Notes: generated by a model from the letters alone, not told the origin. Counted from the first letter of the stretch, positions 43,484 to 53,692 are shown. The stretch: DNA of 58,428 nt from an uncultured bacterium (GCA_902775025.1 CACYKP010000019.1:1-58428), one strand, 5' to 3'. Numbers and translations are program-made.

Positions 43484-44051
43484 CCGATACAAAAAGTATT
43501 TAGAGATAGTTGATGCCGGTTTTAAAAACATTTTAAAAGAACAAGCACCATTTATAAAATGTAAAAAAGGATGCTCTTATTGTTGTAAAGAGGGTGAATA
43601 TCCTCTTTCAGAATTAGAATATGTGTATTTAATGTTTTATTATACAACGTTGTCAGATGATATAAGAGCTATAATTAATCAAAACATTGATAACCTTTTA
43701 AAACAAAATCGTCAGAAATTTTACTCTTGTCCGTTTCTTATAAATGACGAATGCTCTGTATATGCAGCAAGACCTCTTATTTGCAGAACATTTGGTCTTA
43801 TATCAATTGGTAAACAAAAGTCAAAAATTCCATTTTGTGTAGATTTAGGTTTAAATTATGCGAGTGTATATGATAAAGAACGTAACGCCTTTATTTGGGA
43901 TGAAAATGATGCAGTGGTTCCAAAAGCATATAATATTGATAGAACCGTACTGCGTAATAATGAAAAAGCAGAATTATTTGATATAAATTTTGGTGAAGAT
44001 AAAGCTTTGGTAGAGTGGCTAAGGGAAGATTATGCCGATAAAGCTCTATAA
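43476..44051 (+). CDS. YkgJ-family cysteine cluster protein
   Basis: 191 residues from ATG 43476, inside the end of the YihY gene; the frame is open further upstream to 43419 but would overlap more. Cysteine pattern KKGCSYCCKEG ... CPFLINDECSVYAARPLICRTFGL, the YkgJ (UPF0153) Cys cluster thought to bind Zn or Fe-S. Last gene of a three-gene coupled run. Confidence 0.85.
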   Translation: MINRYKKYLEIVDAGFKNILKEQAPFIKCKKGCSYCCKEGEYPLSELEYVYLMFYYTTLSDDIRAIINQNIDNLLKQNRQKFYSCPFLINDECSVYAARPLICRTFGLISIGKQKSKIPFCVDLGLNYASVYDKERNAFIWDENDAVVPKAYNIDRTVLRNNEKAELFDINFGEDKALVEWLREDYADKAL

Positions 44052-44057
44052 AAGCGG

Positions 44058-44201
44058 GCGGCTAAAAAGCAAATGAATTAACGAGATACTTCGCTTATGC
44101 TAATAGTGATAGCAAGCCTAAAGTGAAGCAAATACGTTATTCTGAGCTCATTATTTATGGACGAAGAATCTCTGACAAATGAAAATTTGATTTTTAGCCG
44201 C
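44058..44201. mobile_element. MITE-like element, about 144 bp
   Basis: Terminal inverted repeats GCGGCTAAAAAGCAAAT and ATTTGATTTTTAGCCGC (one mismatch in 17). Internal AACGAGATACTTCGCTTA is shared, inverted, with the element at 56183. Confidence 0.65.
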
Positions 44202-44219
44202 TCTTAATGTTTCCCTTCC

Positions 44220-44512
44220 CTATTTAACTAAAGTAGAGATAAATTTGATAGAATCATCAGCTAATTCTCTGACAAATTCTTTAGCGATTTTAGAAAGAGG
44301 TCTGCTGTCTAATTTATCGAAAATAGCGTAAATAGGATCTCCGCCATTGTTGAATCTCATTTGTCTGTCTTTTTTATTTAAGTAGTAGCAATTAAAATCA
44401 GCAGGGATTTCTAAAGTTCCAACCGGTTTTTTGTTTAATGTCTTTTGTTAAGTTTTGTAAAATTGAATTTTATTTTTCTTATTTTTTGTTACATTTAATC
44501 TCCTTTGTTTCG
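44220..44512 (-). pseudogene. Degenerate small gene
   Basis: The minus strand codes KKPVGTLEIPADFNCYYLNKKD, then RQMRFNNGGDPIYAIFDKLD, then SRPLSKIAKEFVRELADD with a natural TAG end. The upstream in-frame part (VTKNKKNKIQFYKT) is separated from it by a TAA. An AAGGAG site sits before an out-of-frame ATG directly followed by TAA. It looks like a ~90-residue gene with at least two lesions at the 5' end. Family unknown; function of the intact form unknown. Confidence 0.5.
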
Positions 44513-44630
44513 TCTTGTTGAAATGCTGTAAATCAATAATAATGTATATTTTACACTTATTTGCCACTTTACAAATTGTTACGATTGAGTTAACATGTGT
44601 GCATAGAGAAAATATAGAAAGTGTGTGATT

Positions 44631-45038
44631 ATGATTCAACCTGTAAATGCCTTGACCCCTAAGGTATTATTTAGGGGCGAAACAATTAATGATCCGAAAG
44701 AGTATGAAAAAAAGGAAACAAGAAAAAGACTTGCTCTTGCAAATGCTGCCGGTATTTCTGTCGTATTAGGTGCCGCAACAACCGCAATCGCCAGAAGTAA
44801 TACTTCTTCTTGGCGTCATGCTGGTTATTTTGGTATTGGTGCTGCATTAATATCTATGATGTTTCTTGGTCCGGGGTTTTTATATAAATCCGGCATAAAT
44901 ACGACAAAAAAGGCTGATAATGATGTGTTTGCCAAAGAAATAGAGATGCCGAAAAAGTTTGTATCTGACGCGGGAGATTTATCAACTGCAGCAAAAAATT
45001 CAACAAAAGCTGTTATTAAAAATATGCCAAAAGTTTAG
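44631..45038 (+). CDS. Hypothetical protein with the PVN...FRG N-terminal peptide and hydrophobic segments
   Basis: 135 residues starting MIQPVNALTPKVLFRGETI; a GTG at 44625 is an alternative start. The N-terminal pattern parallels 33377-33898 (NPIN...FKAN) and 11523. Residues ~40-65 and ~75-90 are hydrophobic (LALANAAGISVVLGAATTAIA; YFGIGAALISMMFLGPGFLY). No family recognised. Convergent, 2 bases apart, with the next minus-strand gene. Confidence 0.68.
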   Translation: MIQPVNALTPKVLFRGETINDPKEYEKKETRKRLALANAAGISVVLGAATTAIARSNTSSWRHAGYFGIGAALISMMFLGPGFLYKSGINTTKKADNDVFAKEIEMPKKFVSDAGDLSTAAKNSTKAVIKNMPKV

Positions 45039-45040
45039 TT

Positions 45041-45481
45041 TTATTCATCAACCGGTGCCGTTTTACCCATGCCGAATCCTTCTTTCGCAACAATATATGC
45101 TCCGTAAATGCCAAGTCCCCATGCTCCTGCCTTTTGCATTGCTCCTTTGGCAGCTAATGCAATTGATGATAAAGCAATAGGTACAATATTGTCTCCCAGT
45201 GAGCTAAAGAAGCCTTCTGCAAAACCTTTCATTTTACCAAAAATCGGTACTATGGGGTTTTTCATTCTCAAGTCTGCAACTTTTTGCTGCATAGCATTGG
45301 TAACAGCACTTGCATTGCTATTTGATCTTTCTGCCGCAATAATTGATTCAAATGTATCTGCGGAGGTTTTTGTGGTTTCTGCATCTGCGTGATGTTTAGC
45401 CATTGCAAATGCATCATAAGCTGCAATACTTAGTCCTGCAACACCTGCTGTTTTACATACTATGTTAGATACTATTGTCAT
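45041..45481 (-). CDS. Ala-rich protein with hydrophobic helices, unknown
   Basis: 146 residues, Ala-rich, with moderately hydrophobic stretches (VCKTAGVAGLSIAAYDAFAMA; IVPIALSSIALAAKGAMQKAGAWGLGIYGAYIVA). No family recognised. It follows the 340-residue gene after 11 bases on the same strand and so belongs to the transcript driven by the motif at 46543. Confidence 0.68.
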   Translation of the reverse strand: MTIVSNIVCKTAGVAGLSIAAYDAFAMAKHHADAETTKTSADTFESIIAAERSNSNASAVTNAMQQKVADLRMKNPIVPIFGKMKGFAEGFFSSLGDNIVPIALSSIALAAKGAMQKAGAWGLGIYGAYIVAKEGFGMGKTAPVDE

Positions 45482-45492
45482 ATTTATTGCCT

Positions 45493-46515
45493 TTACTGTT
45501 GTTTAGTTTCTTTGACTTTCGGGTTCGGAATATTTTTAACTTCTACACCGGCAGACATTTTTAGTAATATATCGGCGGCTTGAAGAACATCTTCTTTATC
45601 TGCATTCGGATTTGATTGAATATTGTGTAACAATTTTACGGTATAGTCGTTGCCGCTTGCAAGTTGTGATGCAAATGCCGAAAGTGCGGATATTCGTACA
45701 AGTTTGTTAGGATCTTGAAGCATTTTATTTAATAATGCATTTAAAGCAGCATCATCATATCTGTCTTTGTCTTCATCTAATCTTGTTAATATTTCTTTAG
45801 ATGCCATTAACCTGATTTCGTCATTAGGATTGTTTAAATAATTTTCTAGAGATTTAATATATTCATCTGTAAGTGCAACTATTTTTGTTTCTTTGGTATT
45901 TTTCTTTTCTTCTTGAATATCTGCTTCACGTTTTGCTATATCTTCAATAATATTTTGAGATTTTGTCATATCATTTTCTTGTTGTTTAATACTCTCAGAA
46001 GCATAAATTCTGTATGAATTTGTACCATTATATCCTTTTTTTTGATTTTGTTTGATTAAATTATCTTGTGAAGGATAGTTTTCTGCAAAATTTTCAATAT
46101 TGTTATTTTGGGGGTCATTTGTACTTGAATTATTTTGTGGTAAATTTCTGTTTAATTCGTCATTATTTATACCTGCGTTATTATTATAATTATAGTTATT
46201 TAAATAATATTGTGCAGGATAAGCATTCTGGTATCCTGATTGCGGAATTGTGTTTGATATAGCAGGTTGATTGGAAACAGATTGCCTGTTCACATTATTC
46301 ATGTCTAAGTTATTTGTTGCATAAACGTTATATGTTCCTTGCGGATAATTAGTATAATTTTGGTTGTTTGGTAAGTTGTTGTTTACGCCAATTTGTCCGG
46401 AATTCATATATGGCATGCTTTTTTCATTGCATTGTCCTGTATAAACTGCGGGATTTGATATTTGAATTGTAACTCCAGAATAATTAGGCTGTGGATTAAA
46501 TATTGGATTAGTCAT
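45493..46515 (-). CDS. Asn/Gln/Tyr-rich protein with C-terminal HEAT-like repeats
   Basis: 340 residues. The first ~165 are low-complexity, rich in Asn, Gln, Tyr and Pro (MNSGQIGVNNNLPNNQNYTN). Residues ~215-330 form HEAT-like helical repeats (YIKSLENYLNNPNDEIRLMASKEILTRL; LNALLNKMLQDPNKLVRISALSAFASQL). No signal peptide. Looks like an adaptor with a disordered arm. Has the GCAATT-N16-CTTTATATT motif 28 bases before its ATG. Confidence 0.72.
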   Translation of the reverse strand: MTNPIFNPQPNYSGVTIQISNPAVYTGQCNEKSMPYMNSGQIGVNNNLPNNQNYTNYPQGTYNVYATNNLDMNNVNRQSVSNQPAISNTIPQSGYQNAYPAQYYLNNYNYNNNAGINNDELNRNLPQNNSSTNDPQNNNIENFAENYPSQDNLIKQNQKKGYNGTNSYRIYASESIKQQENDMTKSQNIIEDIAKREADIQEEKKNTKETKIVALTDEYIKSLENYLNNPNDEIRLMASKEILTRLDEDKDRYDDAALNALLNKMLQDPNKLVRISALSAFASQLASGNDYTVKLLHNIQSNPNADKEDVLQAADILLKMSAGVEVKNIPNPKVKETKQQ

Positions 46516-46542
46516 ACAATTACCTTCTATTTCACACTATAT

Positions 46543-46573
46543 TAATATAAAGTAAAAATCCACAAAAAAATTG
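46543..46573 (-). promoter_or_regulatory. GCAATT-N16-CTTTATATT promoter motif
   Basis: GCAATT (46568-46573), 16 bases, CTTTATATT (46543-46551) on the minus strand. One mismatch at the last base of the second box. Confidence 0.62.
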
Positions 46574-46677
46574 CCTTATGTATGTTATTTTGTTAAGTTT
46601 TATTAAAATTATGAACGACAAAAACAAATAAGGCGTAAAAACCTTATTTAAACAATGAATAAAACTGACAGTTGAAT

Positions 46678-46866
46678 TTATCCTAACAATTCTGTTAGAA
46701 GAGTTGCATTTTCTTCGGCTTTTAGGTTGTTAGATATTTTATTTCTTTTTATATAAACACGGAGAGCTTCCCTAATCAATTCACTTCTTGTTCTTTGTTC
46801 AGAAGAAGCTACGTTGTCTACTCTGCTTAAAAAATCGTTTGACATTGAAATTAAGACTCTAGCCAT
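46678..46866 (-). CDS. Ribbon-helix-helix (CopG-type) regulator
   Basis: 62 residues: RVLISMSNDFLSRVDNVASSEQRTRSELIREALRVYIKR is a complete ribbon-helix-helix fold, as found in antitoxins and CopG repressors. The short C-terminal tail could bind a partner, but no toxin gene is adjacent. GGAGGGAAT upstream. Confidence 0.85.
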   Translation of the reverse strand: MARVLISMSNDFLSRVDNVASSEQRTRSELIREALRVYIKRNKISNNLKAEENATLLTELLG

Positions 46867-46998
46867 ATTCCCTCCATATCACGTGTCTATTATATCATAT
46901 AAAGAACTTATTACAAGAGTATATCTAATTTATATTTATCAAAACTTTACAATTAACAAAAATAATGTAAAGTTTTGTAAAGAGTTGTTTATAATAAG

Positions 46999-47029
46999 GC
47001 AATTCTAATAAAGATATCATCTTTATATA
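46999..47029 (+). promoter_or_regulatory. GCAATT-N16-CTTTATATA promoter motif
   Basis: GCAATT (46999-47004), 16 bases, CTTTATATA (47021-47029), 28 bases before the ATG at 47058. The adjacent bases (AAGGCAATT) match other sites. Confidence 0.65.
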
Positions 47030-47057
47030 TATAGGATAATAACACAGAGGTATAAAA

Positions 47058-49691
47058 ATGAATCCATTATTTATGATGTTTGGACCAATTGGCTTTATGG
47101 GCGGCGGATGCGGCTGTGGAGTCAATATGCCTTTTTATGGACAGAACGATATGTTAACGTTCATGAATTTTCCTGTGTTTAGAAATACAAGTATGGATTA
47201 TCTTTTGGATCCACGTCTTGCGATGATGCAAGCTCAACAATCATTTTATTATGGCGGAGGAAGTATTTTTGGAAATACAATGCTTCCGATGTTTAATAAT
47301 TTCCCCGGAATGAATAATATGCCTTGGTCTAATAATATGGCACCTTGGTGGACTCAACAGAATTCAGAAACTCCGGAACAAAGAAAAGCAAGAGAAGCAA
47401 GAGAAAAAGAAGAAAATAAACCTGAAAATGCTGCAAAGAAAGCGCAAATAGACGATTGTAAAGAATGTTTTAATAAGTTTAAATCAATTATAGATGAAGA
47501 TATAAAAAACAGTACAGAGTTTAAACAGTTAGAAGCAGACTTCAAAAAAGCTTTGGAAGAAGAAAAAATTGATGACAGATTAGCAAAATTAAAAGAAGTA
47601 ATGTCAAGTATTGATGATGAAAAGTTTATACAAATAGCTTTGTCAGATAGTGATATAGATACAAAGCTATATAAAATCGGATATAATTTTTCATCAGGAA
47701 AATATAATCATAAGCAATCAGAATTAGAAACTACAATAAATAATTTTATAGTAGAATTGAAGTTATCAGATTCTGTTGCTGTAGGTAAATTAGCAAGTGT
47801 TGTAAAAGACCATAAAGATTATATTTTAAATATTGTAAGCACTTTGAATGATACGCACAAAACAGATGCAAAAGGTATCTTAAGAGGTTTAGCTAAAAAT
47901 CTGCCTGATGATGACAAACAAGTAAGTTATAATACTTGTATAGAAGCTATAACTAATGCATTAATCGTTAAAGCTGATTCATTTATTAGAGAAAACGGTG
48001 GTGCAGCTTCATTCCCTAAATTAAGCGCACAACTAAATGCCGTAGAAAAAGCTATAACATCTGATGTGTATAAAAATTTAAGCTTTAGTGCTAAAAAATC
48101 AAAAATAAATGCTCTTGCAGATGAATTTGATAAACTTTATGCAATGTTAAGAGTTCAAGAGGCAAAAGTTTTAAATAAAAAAGTTGTTTCAAAATACGCA
48201 GAAAAAATGAATGCTATGAAAGAAGGTGTAATCCCTGAAGATATAATTATCAAAGAAACAACAGAAGATTTAAAATCTGAAAATATAGCTGTTCCTACAG
48301 ATGAACAGCTTGATGAACTTCCTAAAAAAGGCAGAGGATTTACCGTAAAAATACAACAAGAAGATATTGATAAAAAATATAAAGATAATCCCCAAGGACT
48401 TCTTGATGAATACTTAGCAAAAGACAATAAATATTTAACAAAGACAGAAAATTCTGAAATTTATCAGACAAAAGCTTATGACCAAAATGGTTCAGGAATA
48501 AAATATTTTACAGTTAAAGATAAAAAATTAGTAGAAGTAGTAAAGAACGACGATGGATTATTTGATTCTGTAAATGATGATGAGTCCGTAAGTGCAAAAT
48601 CAATAGAAGCGTATGATAGTACAATAACAAGAATAAATAATCTTCTAAATACAAATGCTATAGAACCGGTTGAAAAAATTCCTAATCTGTTTAAGTCAAC
48701 CGGTGCCGATGAATATTATGCTCTGGTTGGTAATACATTTGGTAAAGTTAAATCTTCTGTAGATTTAGCTACTGCAAATGAAATAAAAGAAAGTGATTTA
48801 GAAGCTTTCAATGATGATGATGTTAAATCAAAAGAAAAAGTAAAGAAAGAAGAAGCTAAAAAAGCAGATCTAGAAAAAAATGAAAAAGCAGCAATTCACA
48901 AAATAGAACAAGAAACATTTGGTAGCCTTACAGAAGCAAAGGATAGAGCTAAAGAATTAGGATATAGAGAAACTTGTTTGGCGGATTATTTTGTCATAGA
49001 CGGAAAAAATGGTCAAAGATATTATCTAAGATATCAAGACGGAAAGCTTGTTTTACAAGAAGGCGTAACCGGAGTAAAATCAAACGGACAAATTAAAAAG
49101 AACGGAGTTTGGACCGCAGCCGAAACAGATTTATCACCATCGGACTTAGGTGTCGAATTAAGAAGAAAATTGAGAAATGACACAACTTCTGATGAATATG
49201 ACAGAATCGATCAAATTTTAAGCGTTTTTGAAACATATACAAAAGCTGATGACATAATAGAATTTATTGAAGCATATACAAAGCAAAAAGATAGCGAATC
49301 TCCTTGGACTTGGAATAATAGTTTATGTTCTCAAATATCAAGTGAAAATGATTATGGTGCTGAAAGAAAAACAAGAGCTTTGCAAATAATCGCAAAACAA
49401 GTTAAACGTGTAATGGAAATGCATAGCAGTGCACTTGGCGGATACGGAATAACAAGTGAAGAATATGAAGATATGAAGTTTGCAGCAGAAAGTACAAACT
49501 CTGATTCTACGTCTTGGAGAAAGGATGGCAACCGTTTCTTAGGATTAAATTGGTTTGGCAAAGGTTGGTCTTTCTTCAATTCATCAAGAACGGGTTTTGC
49601 TAATCATATGGACGATATAATTGACAGATTAGTTGCGGATTACAACGAAAAGGTCAAAGGTAAGTCGCCCCATATAAATGAAGAAGCATAG
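47058..49691 (+). CDS. 877-residue protein of unknown function
   Basis: Residues 1-100 are Met/Phe/Gly/Asn-rich with a GGGCGCG cluster near residue 16 and no clear signal peptide. Residues ~105-140 are charged (KAREAREKEENKPENAAKKAQ), then a long helical, Lys/Asp-rich region to ~620, a repeated beta-like segment (EIYQTKAYDQNGSGIKYFTVKDKKLVEV and ADYFVIDGKNGQRYYLRYQDGKLVLQEG resemble each other), and a C-terminal helical domain. No family recognised. It is the largest gene here, has its own GCAATT-N16 promoter motif and a terminator, and is likely a lineage-specific structural or surface protein. Confidence 0.8.
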   Translation: MNPLFMMFGPIGFMGGGCGCGVNMPFYGQNDMLTFMNFPVFRNTSMDYLLDPRLAMMQAQQSFYYGGGSIFGNTMLPMFNNFPGMNNMPWSNNMAPWWTQQNSETPEQRKAREAREKEENKPENAAKKAQIDDCKECFNKFKSIIDEDIKNSTEFKQLEADFKKALEEEKIDDRLAKLKEVMSSIDDEKFIQIALSDSDIDTKLYKIGYNFSSGKYNHKQSELETTINNFIVELKLSDSVAVGKLASVVKDHKDYILNIVSTLNDTHKTDAKGILRGLAKNLPDDDKQVSYNTCIEAITNALIVKADSFIRENGGAASFPKLSAQLNAVEKAITSDVYKNLSFSAKKSKINALADEFDKLYAMLRVQEAKVLNKKVVSKYAEKMNAMKEGVIPEDIIIKETTEDLKSENIAVPTDEQLDELPKKGRGFTVKIQQEDIDKKYKDNPQGLLDEYLAKDNKYLTKTENSEIYQTKAYDQNGSGIKYFTVKDKKLVEVVKNDDGLFDSVNDDESVSAKSIEAYDSTITRINNLLNTNAIEPVEKIPNLFKSTGADEYYALVGNTFGKVKSSVDLATANEIKESDLEAFNDDDVKSKEKVKKEEAKKADLEKNEKAAIHKIEQETFGSLTEAKDRAKELGYRETCLADYFVIDGKNGQRYYLRYQDGKLVLQEGVTGVKSNGQIKKNGVWTAAETDLSPSDLGVELRRKLRNDTTSDEYDRIDQILSVFETYTKADDIIEFIEAYTKQKDSESPWTWNNSLCSQISSENDYGAERKTRALQIIAKQVKRVMEMHSSALGGYGITSEEYEDMKFAAESTNSDSTSWRKDGNRFLGLNWFGKGWSFFNSSRTGFANHMDDIIDRLVADYNEKVKGKSPHINEEA

Positions 49692-49725
49692 TTAAATAAG
49701 ATGTAAGATGGTTATTTAAGAAAAC

Positions 49726-49755
49726 TGCCGAGTTAACCCTCGGCTTTTCTTTTTA
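49726..49755. terminator. Terminator between convergent genes
   Basis: GCCGAGTTAACCCTCGGC stem followed by TTTTCTTTTT. Confidence 0.75.
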
Positions 49756-49760
49756 CAAAT

Positions 49761-49997
49761 CTATATATTTATTTTTGTGATATCAACCAAGTCGTGTAAT
49801 TCAATATTTAAAGCAGTTGCTATTTTGTAGAGTGTTTCAATTGTTGGTGATATCTCTCCACGTTCAATTGTGCCGATAGTATTACGATTTACATCTGCAA
49901 ATTCAGCAAGTTTTTCTTGTGATATTTTTTTATCTAAACGAGCAATTCTTATCCTTATTCCGATTTTTCTGTTAATTTCACACATTTTATTGTTCAT
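49761..49997 (-). CDS. Small XRE-family HTH regulator
   Basis: 78 residues, nearly all HTH: IGIRIRIARLDKKISQEKLAEFADVNRNTIGTIERGEISPTIETLYKIATALNIELHDLV. Resembles short Cro-like repressors. Upstream the symmetric ATATGCATATGCATAT (about 50044-50059) could be an operator shared with the divergent gene at 50125. Confidence 0.87.
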   Translation of the reverse strand: MNNKMCEINRKIGIRIRIARLDKKISQEKLAEFADVNRNTIGTIERGEISPTIETLYKIATALNIELHDLVDITKINI

Positions 49998-50073
49998 ATA
50001 ACTATTATAAACACTATTGACTTATTACTAACAATCCTTTAGAATATGCATATGCATATTTAACTATGCAATA

Positions 50074-50094
50074 GTAGGTCAGGTTTTACCTGAC
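50074..50094 (+). repeat. REP-like GTAG hairpin
   Basis: GTAG then GTCAGGT / ACCTGAC. Same unit as at 27708. Confidence 0.65.
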
Positions 50095-50124
50095 AAAAAC
50101 TAAAAAATTAAGGAAAATATTAAA

Positions 50125-50400
50125 ATGGATTTAGAAAGCTATTTAATCGAGCAAAAATATCAAATTATTGCAATAAGCAGAATTAGTCAAATAATAGAGC
50201 AGTCCTTGTCAGAAAATTATTACAAAATTATAAAAGGAAGAATTGATAAATCTTATTTAGATAATATTAGAGCATTAAATAATGCAATACAATTAATAGC
50301 ATTTGGGATGAGAAGCTTTAGACAAGAGTGTTATCAAGAAATAGATGAAAGTTATAATGATGACTTTACGTTTTCTTCGGTTGTATTAGAGGATTTATAA
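50125..50400 (+). CDS. Hypothetical protein
   Basis: 91 residues starting MDLESYLIEQKYQIIAISRISQIIEQ, helical with an acidic C-terminus (YQEIDESYNDDFTFSSVVLEDL). No family recognised. Divergent from the small HTH regulator across a symmetric ATGCAT-rich site, so it may be its target. Confidence 0.6.
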   Translation: MDLESYLIEQKYQIIAISRISQIIEQSLSENYYKIIKGRIDKSYLDNIRALNNAIQLIAFGMRSFRQECYQEIDESYNDDFTFSSVVLEDL

Positions 50401-50476
50401 AATAGTCTGTTTTTGGCTAAATATTAATTGCCAATAAACATGACGATTGGGCATGATATTTTATGATAAAACATAA

Positions 50477-50545
50477 AGTACATTTACCCCAAAGTACATT
50501 TACCCCAAATAAATTTACCCCTTTACCCCATTACCCCCTTTTTTA
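50477..50545. repeat. TACATTTACCCC motif cluster upstream of gltX
   Basis: Two copies of AAGTACATTTACCCCAAA, then AAATTTACCCC and CTTTACCCC variants. Rest of 50401-50597 is AT-rich with the gltX ribosome-binding site (AAGGAAGGA). Confidence 0.65.
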
Positions 50546-50570
50546 TTTTTATGCAATAATAAATGGGTAA

Positions 50571-52028
<1,458 letters not shown>

Positions 52029-52045
52029 ATGTAATCATACAGATA

Positions 52046-52086
52046 TAAAAAAGGCTTTTGTGAAAAATCACAAAAGCCTTTTTTAT
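52046..52086. terminator. Bidirectional terminator after gltX
   Basis: AAAAAAGGCTTTTGTG pairs with CACAAAAGCCTTTTTT. Confidence 0.9.
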
Positions 52087-52088
52087 AT

Positions 52089-52442
52089 TTATCCGACATG
52101 CTTTCCTATTTTTAAATCGCCATTTTTTATACGCATGTATCTGGCACACTGTTTTACTCTATCATATCCGAGCAAAATTCCAAGTATAAAATCTTCTTCA
52201 GCTGTAAGTCGGGTAAGATTTGGGTTTAGAGTTTTTACTACATCAACACATTCCTCCGCACCAAAATAGACATTTATATTTTTTCCGTTCACATCGTCTA
52301 TTTTATATGCAATTTTTTCTTTCTCAAGTCTTTCTTTTATTGCATCTTTGTATTCAGCTTTTTCTGTTGTGAGGATAAGATTTCTGATTCCTTTTTGGTA
52401 TTCGTAAACGTGATGGTAGAATACCCTTAAATCAGTTGCCAT
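52089..52442 (-). CDS. DUF2023 family protein
   Basis: 117 residues: LRVFYHHVYEYQKGIRNLILTTEK ... INVYFGAEECVDVV ... LTAEEDFILGILLGYDRVKQCARYM, matching DUF2023 along its length. Function unknown; found near flavodoxin genes in some bacteria. Stops right at the gltX terminator. Confidence 0.82.
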   Translation of the reverse strand: MATDLRVFYHHVYEYQKGIRNLILTTEKAEYKDAIKERLEKEKIAYKIDDVNGKNINVYFGAEECVDVVKTLNPNLTRLTAEEDFILGILLGYDRVKQCARYMRIKNGDLKIGKHVG

Positions 52443-52638
52443 TTTTTTTATTAACTCTGCCTTGAAAATTAATTACGTAATTATTTTGTTTTTGTGATTG
52501 GAAATGGGGTGTTTTAGATATATTTACCCCTGATATACTATATATTTTCATATTAATCCCTTATCGAACAACTTAGCACTGCACCCTCGCCCTGTGGGAT
52601 AGGGCTGGGGTGAGGGGGCAGCCCCTTTATTATTTAGT

Positions 52639-53640
52639 CTAATACATTTTTACTAACTTTCTTACTTCTGCAAGAACTTTTTGAGCTTCTACTCTTGCTT
52701 TTTCAGAACCTTCTTTGATTATTCTTTCAACTTCTTCAGGGTGTTGTTCATAGTGAGTTCTTCGTTCACGAATTTCTTTCATGCGTTCGTTAATTCTTTC
52801 ACCTAACAAACGTTTACATTGAGCACAGCCTCTTGCAGCTGTTTCGCACTCACATCTTGTTGTTTGAATATCTTCTTCGCTGCCGAAAATTGTCCAATAT
52901 TTGAATGCGACTTCACACTCATCAGGGTGTCCTATATCATCCTTTTTGATACGACTTCTGTCGGTTATTGCAGTCATAACTTTTTTAGCAGTAACTTCTG
53001 ACGAATCGGAAATTTTTATATCATTGTGGAATGATTTACCCATTTTATTCCCGTCTAATCCGCAAATTAGCGAACAGTTATTAAGTTTTGGCTGCGGTTC
53101 TTTGAAGAAGTCAGTATTATATATATTGTTAAATCTTCTTACAATATCTCTTGTAAGTTCAACGTGAGCAACCTGATCAATTCCTACTGGAACTAAATCT
53201 GCATTAAAAGTTAAAATATCCGCAGTCATAAGAACCGGATATCCCATTAAACCGTAATTTATTTGAGAAGCCATGCCTTCTTTTGATTTAAGAATTTTAG
53301 CCATATCTTTTAAGGTTGGATCACGTTCAACCCAGTTTTGCGGAGTAATCATGCTTAAATATATATGAAGTTCAGCTGTCTCAGGAACAAGTGATTGAAC
53401 GTATATTGTTGCCTTGTTTGGATCAATTCCGCAAGCGAGCCAATCCGTAACAACATCAATTGTATCTTGTCTTAAATTTTCCGTTTTATCATATTTTGTT
53501 GTTAGAGCATGCCAATCTGCAACAGAGAAATAGCAATCGTATTCATCTTGCAGTTTTACCCAATTATCAATAACTCCAAGATAGTGTCCTAAATGCAGCC
53601 TCCCTGTCGGGCGCATACCTGACATAATTTTTTGCTTCAT
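52639..53640 (-). CDS. trpS: Tryptophanyl-tRNA synthetase
   Basis: 333 residues. HIGH motif in RPTGRLHLGHYLG, KMSKS as KMGKS, tryptophan pocket around YPVLMTADILTFNADLVPVGIDQ. The C-terminal part carries several cysteines (CECETAARGCAQC), which suggests a metal-binding insert. Complete and on its own transcript. Confidence 0.95.
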   Translation of the reverse strand: MKQKIMSGMRPTGRLHLGHYLGVIDNWVKLQDEYDCYFSVADWHALTTKYDKTENLRQDTIDVVTDWLACGIDPNKATIYVQSLVPETAELHIYLSMITPQNWVERDPTLKDMAKILKSKEGMASQINYGLMGYPVLMTADILTFNADLVPVGIDQVAHVELTRDIVRRFNNIYNTDFFKEPQPKLNNCSLICGLDGNKMGKSFHNDIKISDSSEVTAKKVMTAITDRSRIKKDDIGHPDECEVAFKYWTIFGSEEDIQTTRCECETAARGCAQCKRLLGERINERMKEIRERRTHYEQHPEEVERIIKEGSEKARVEAQKVLAEVRKLVKMY

Positions 53641-53692
53641 ACTTAAATTCCTTATTATTAATATATAAATTAATTATATTATAAACAATGTG

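Noticed and set aside
44448-44639. 63-codon minus-strand ORF
   Set aside because: Its upstream half has no coding character; its last ~14 codons belong to the broken small gene at 44220-44512.
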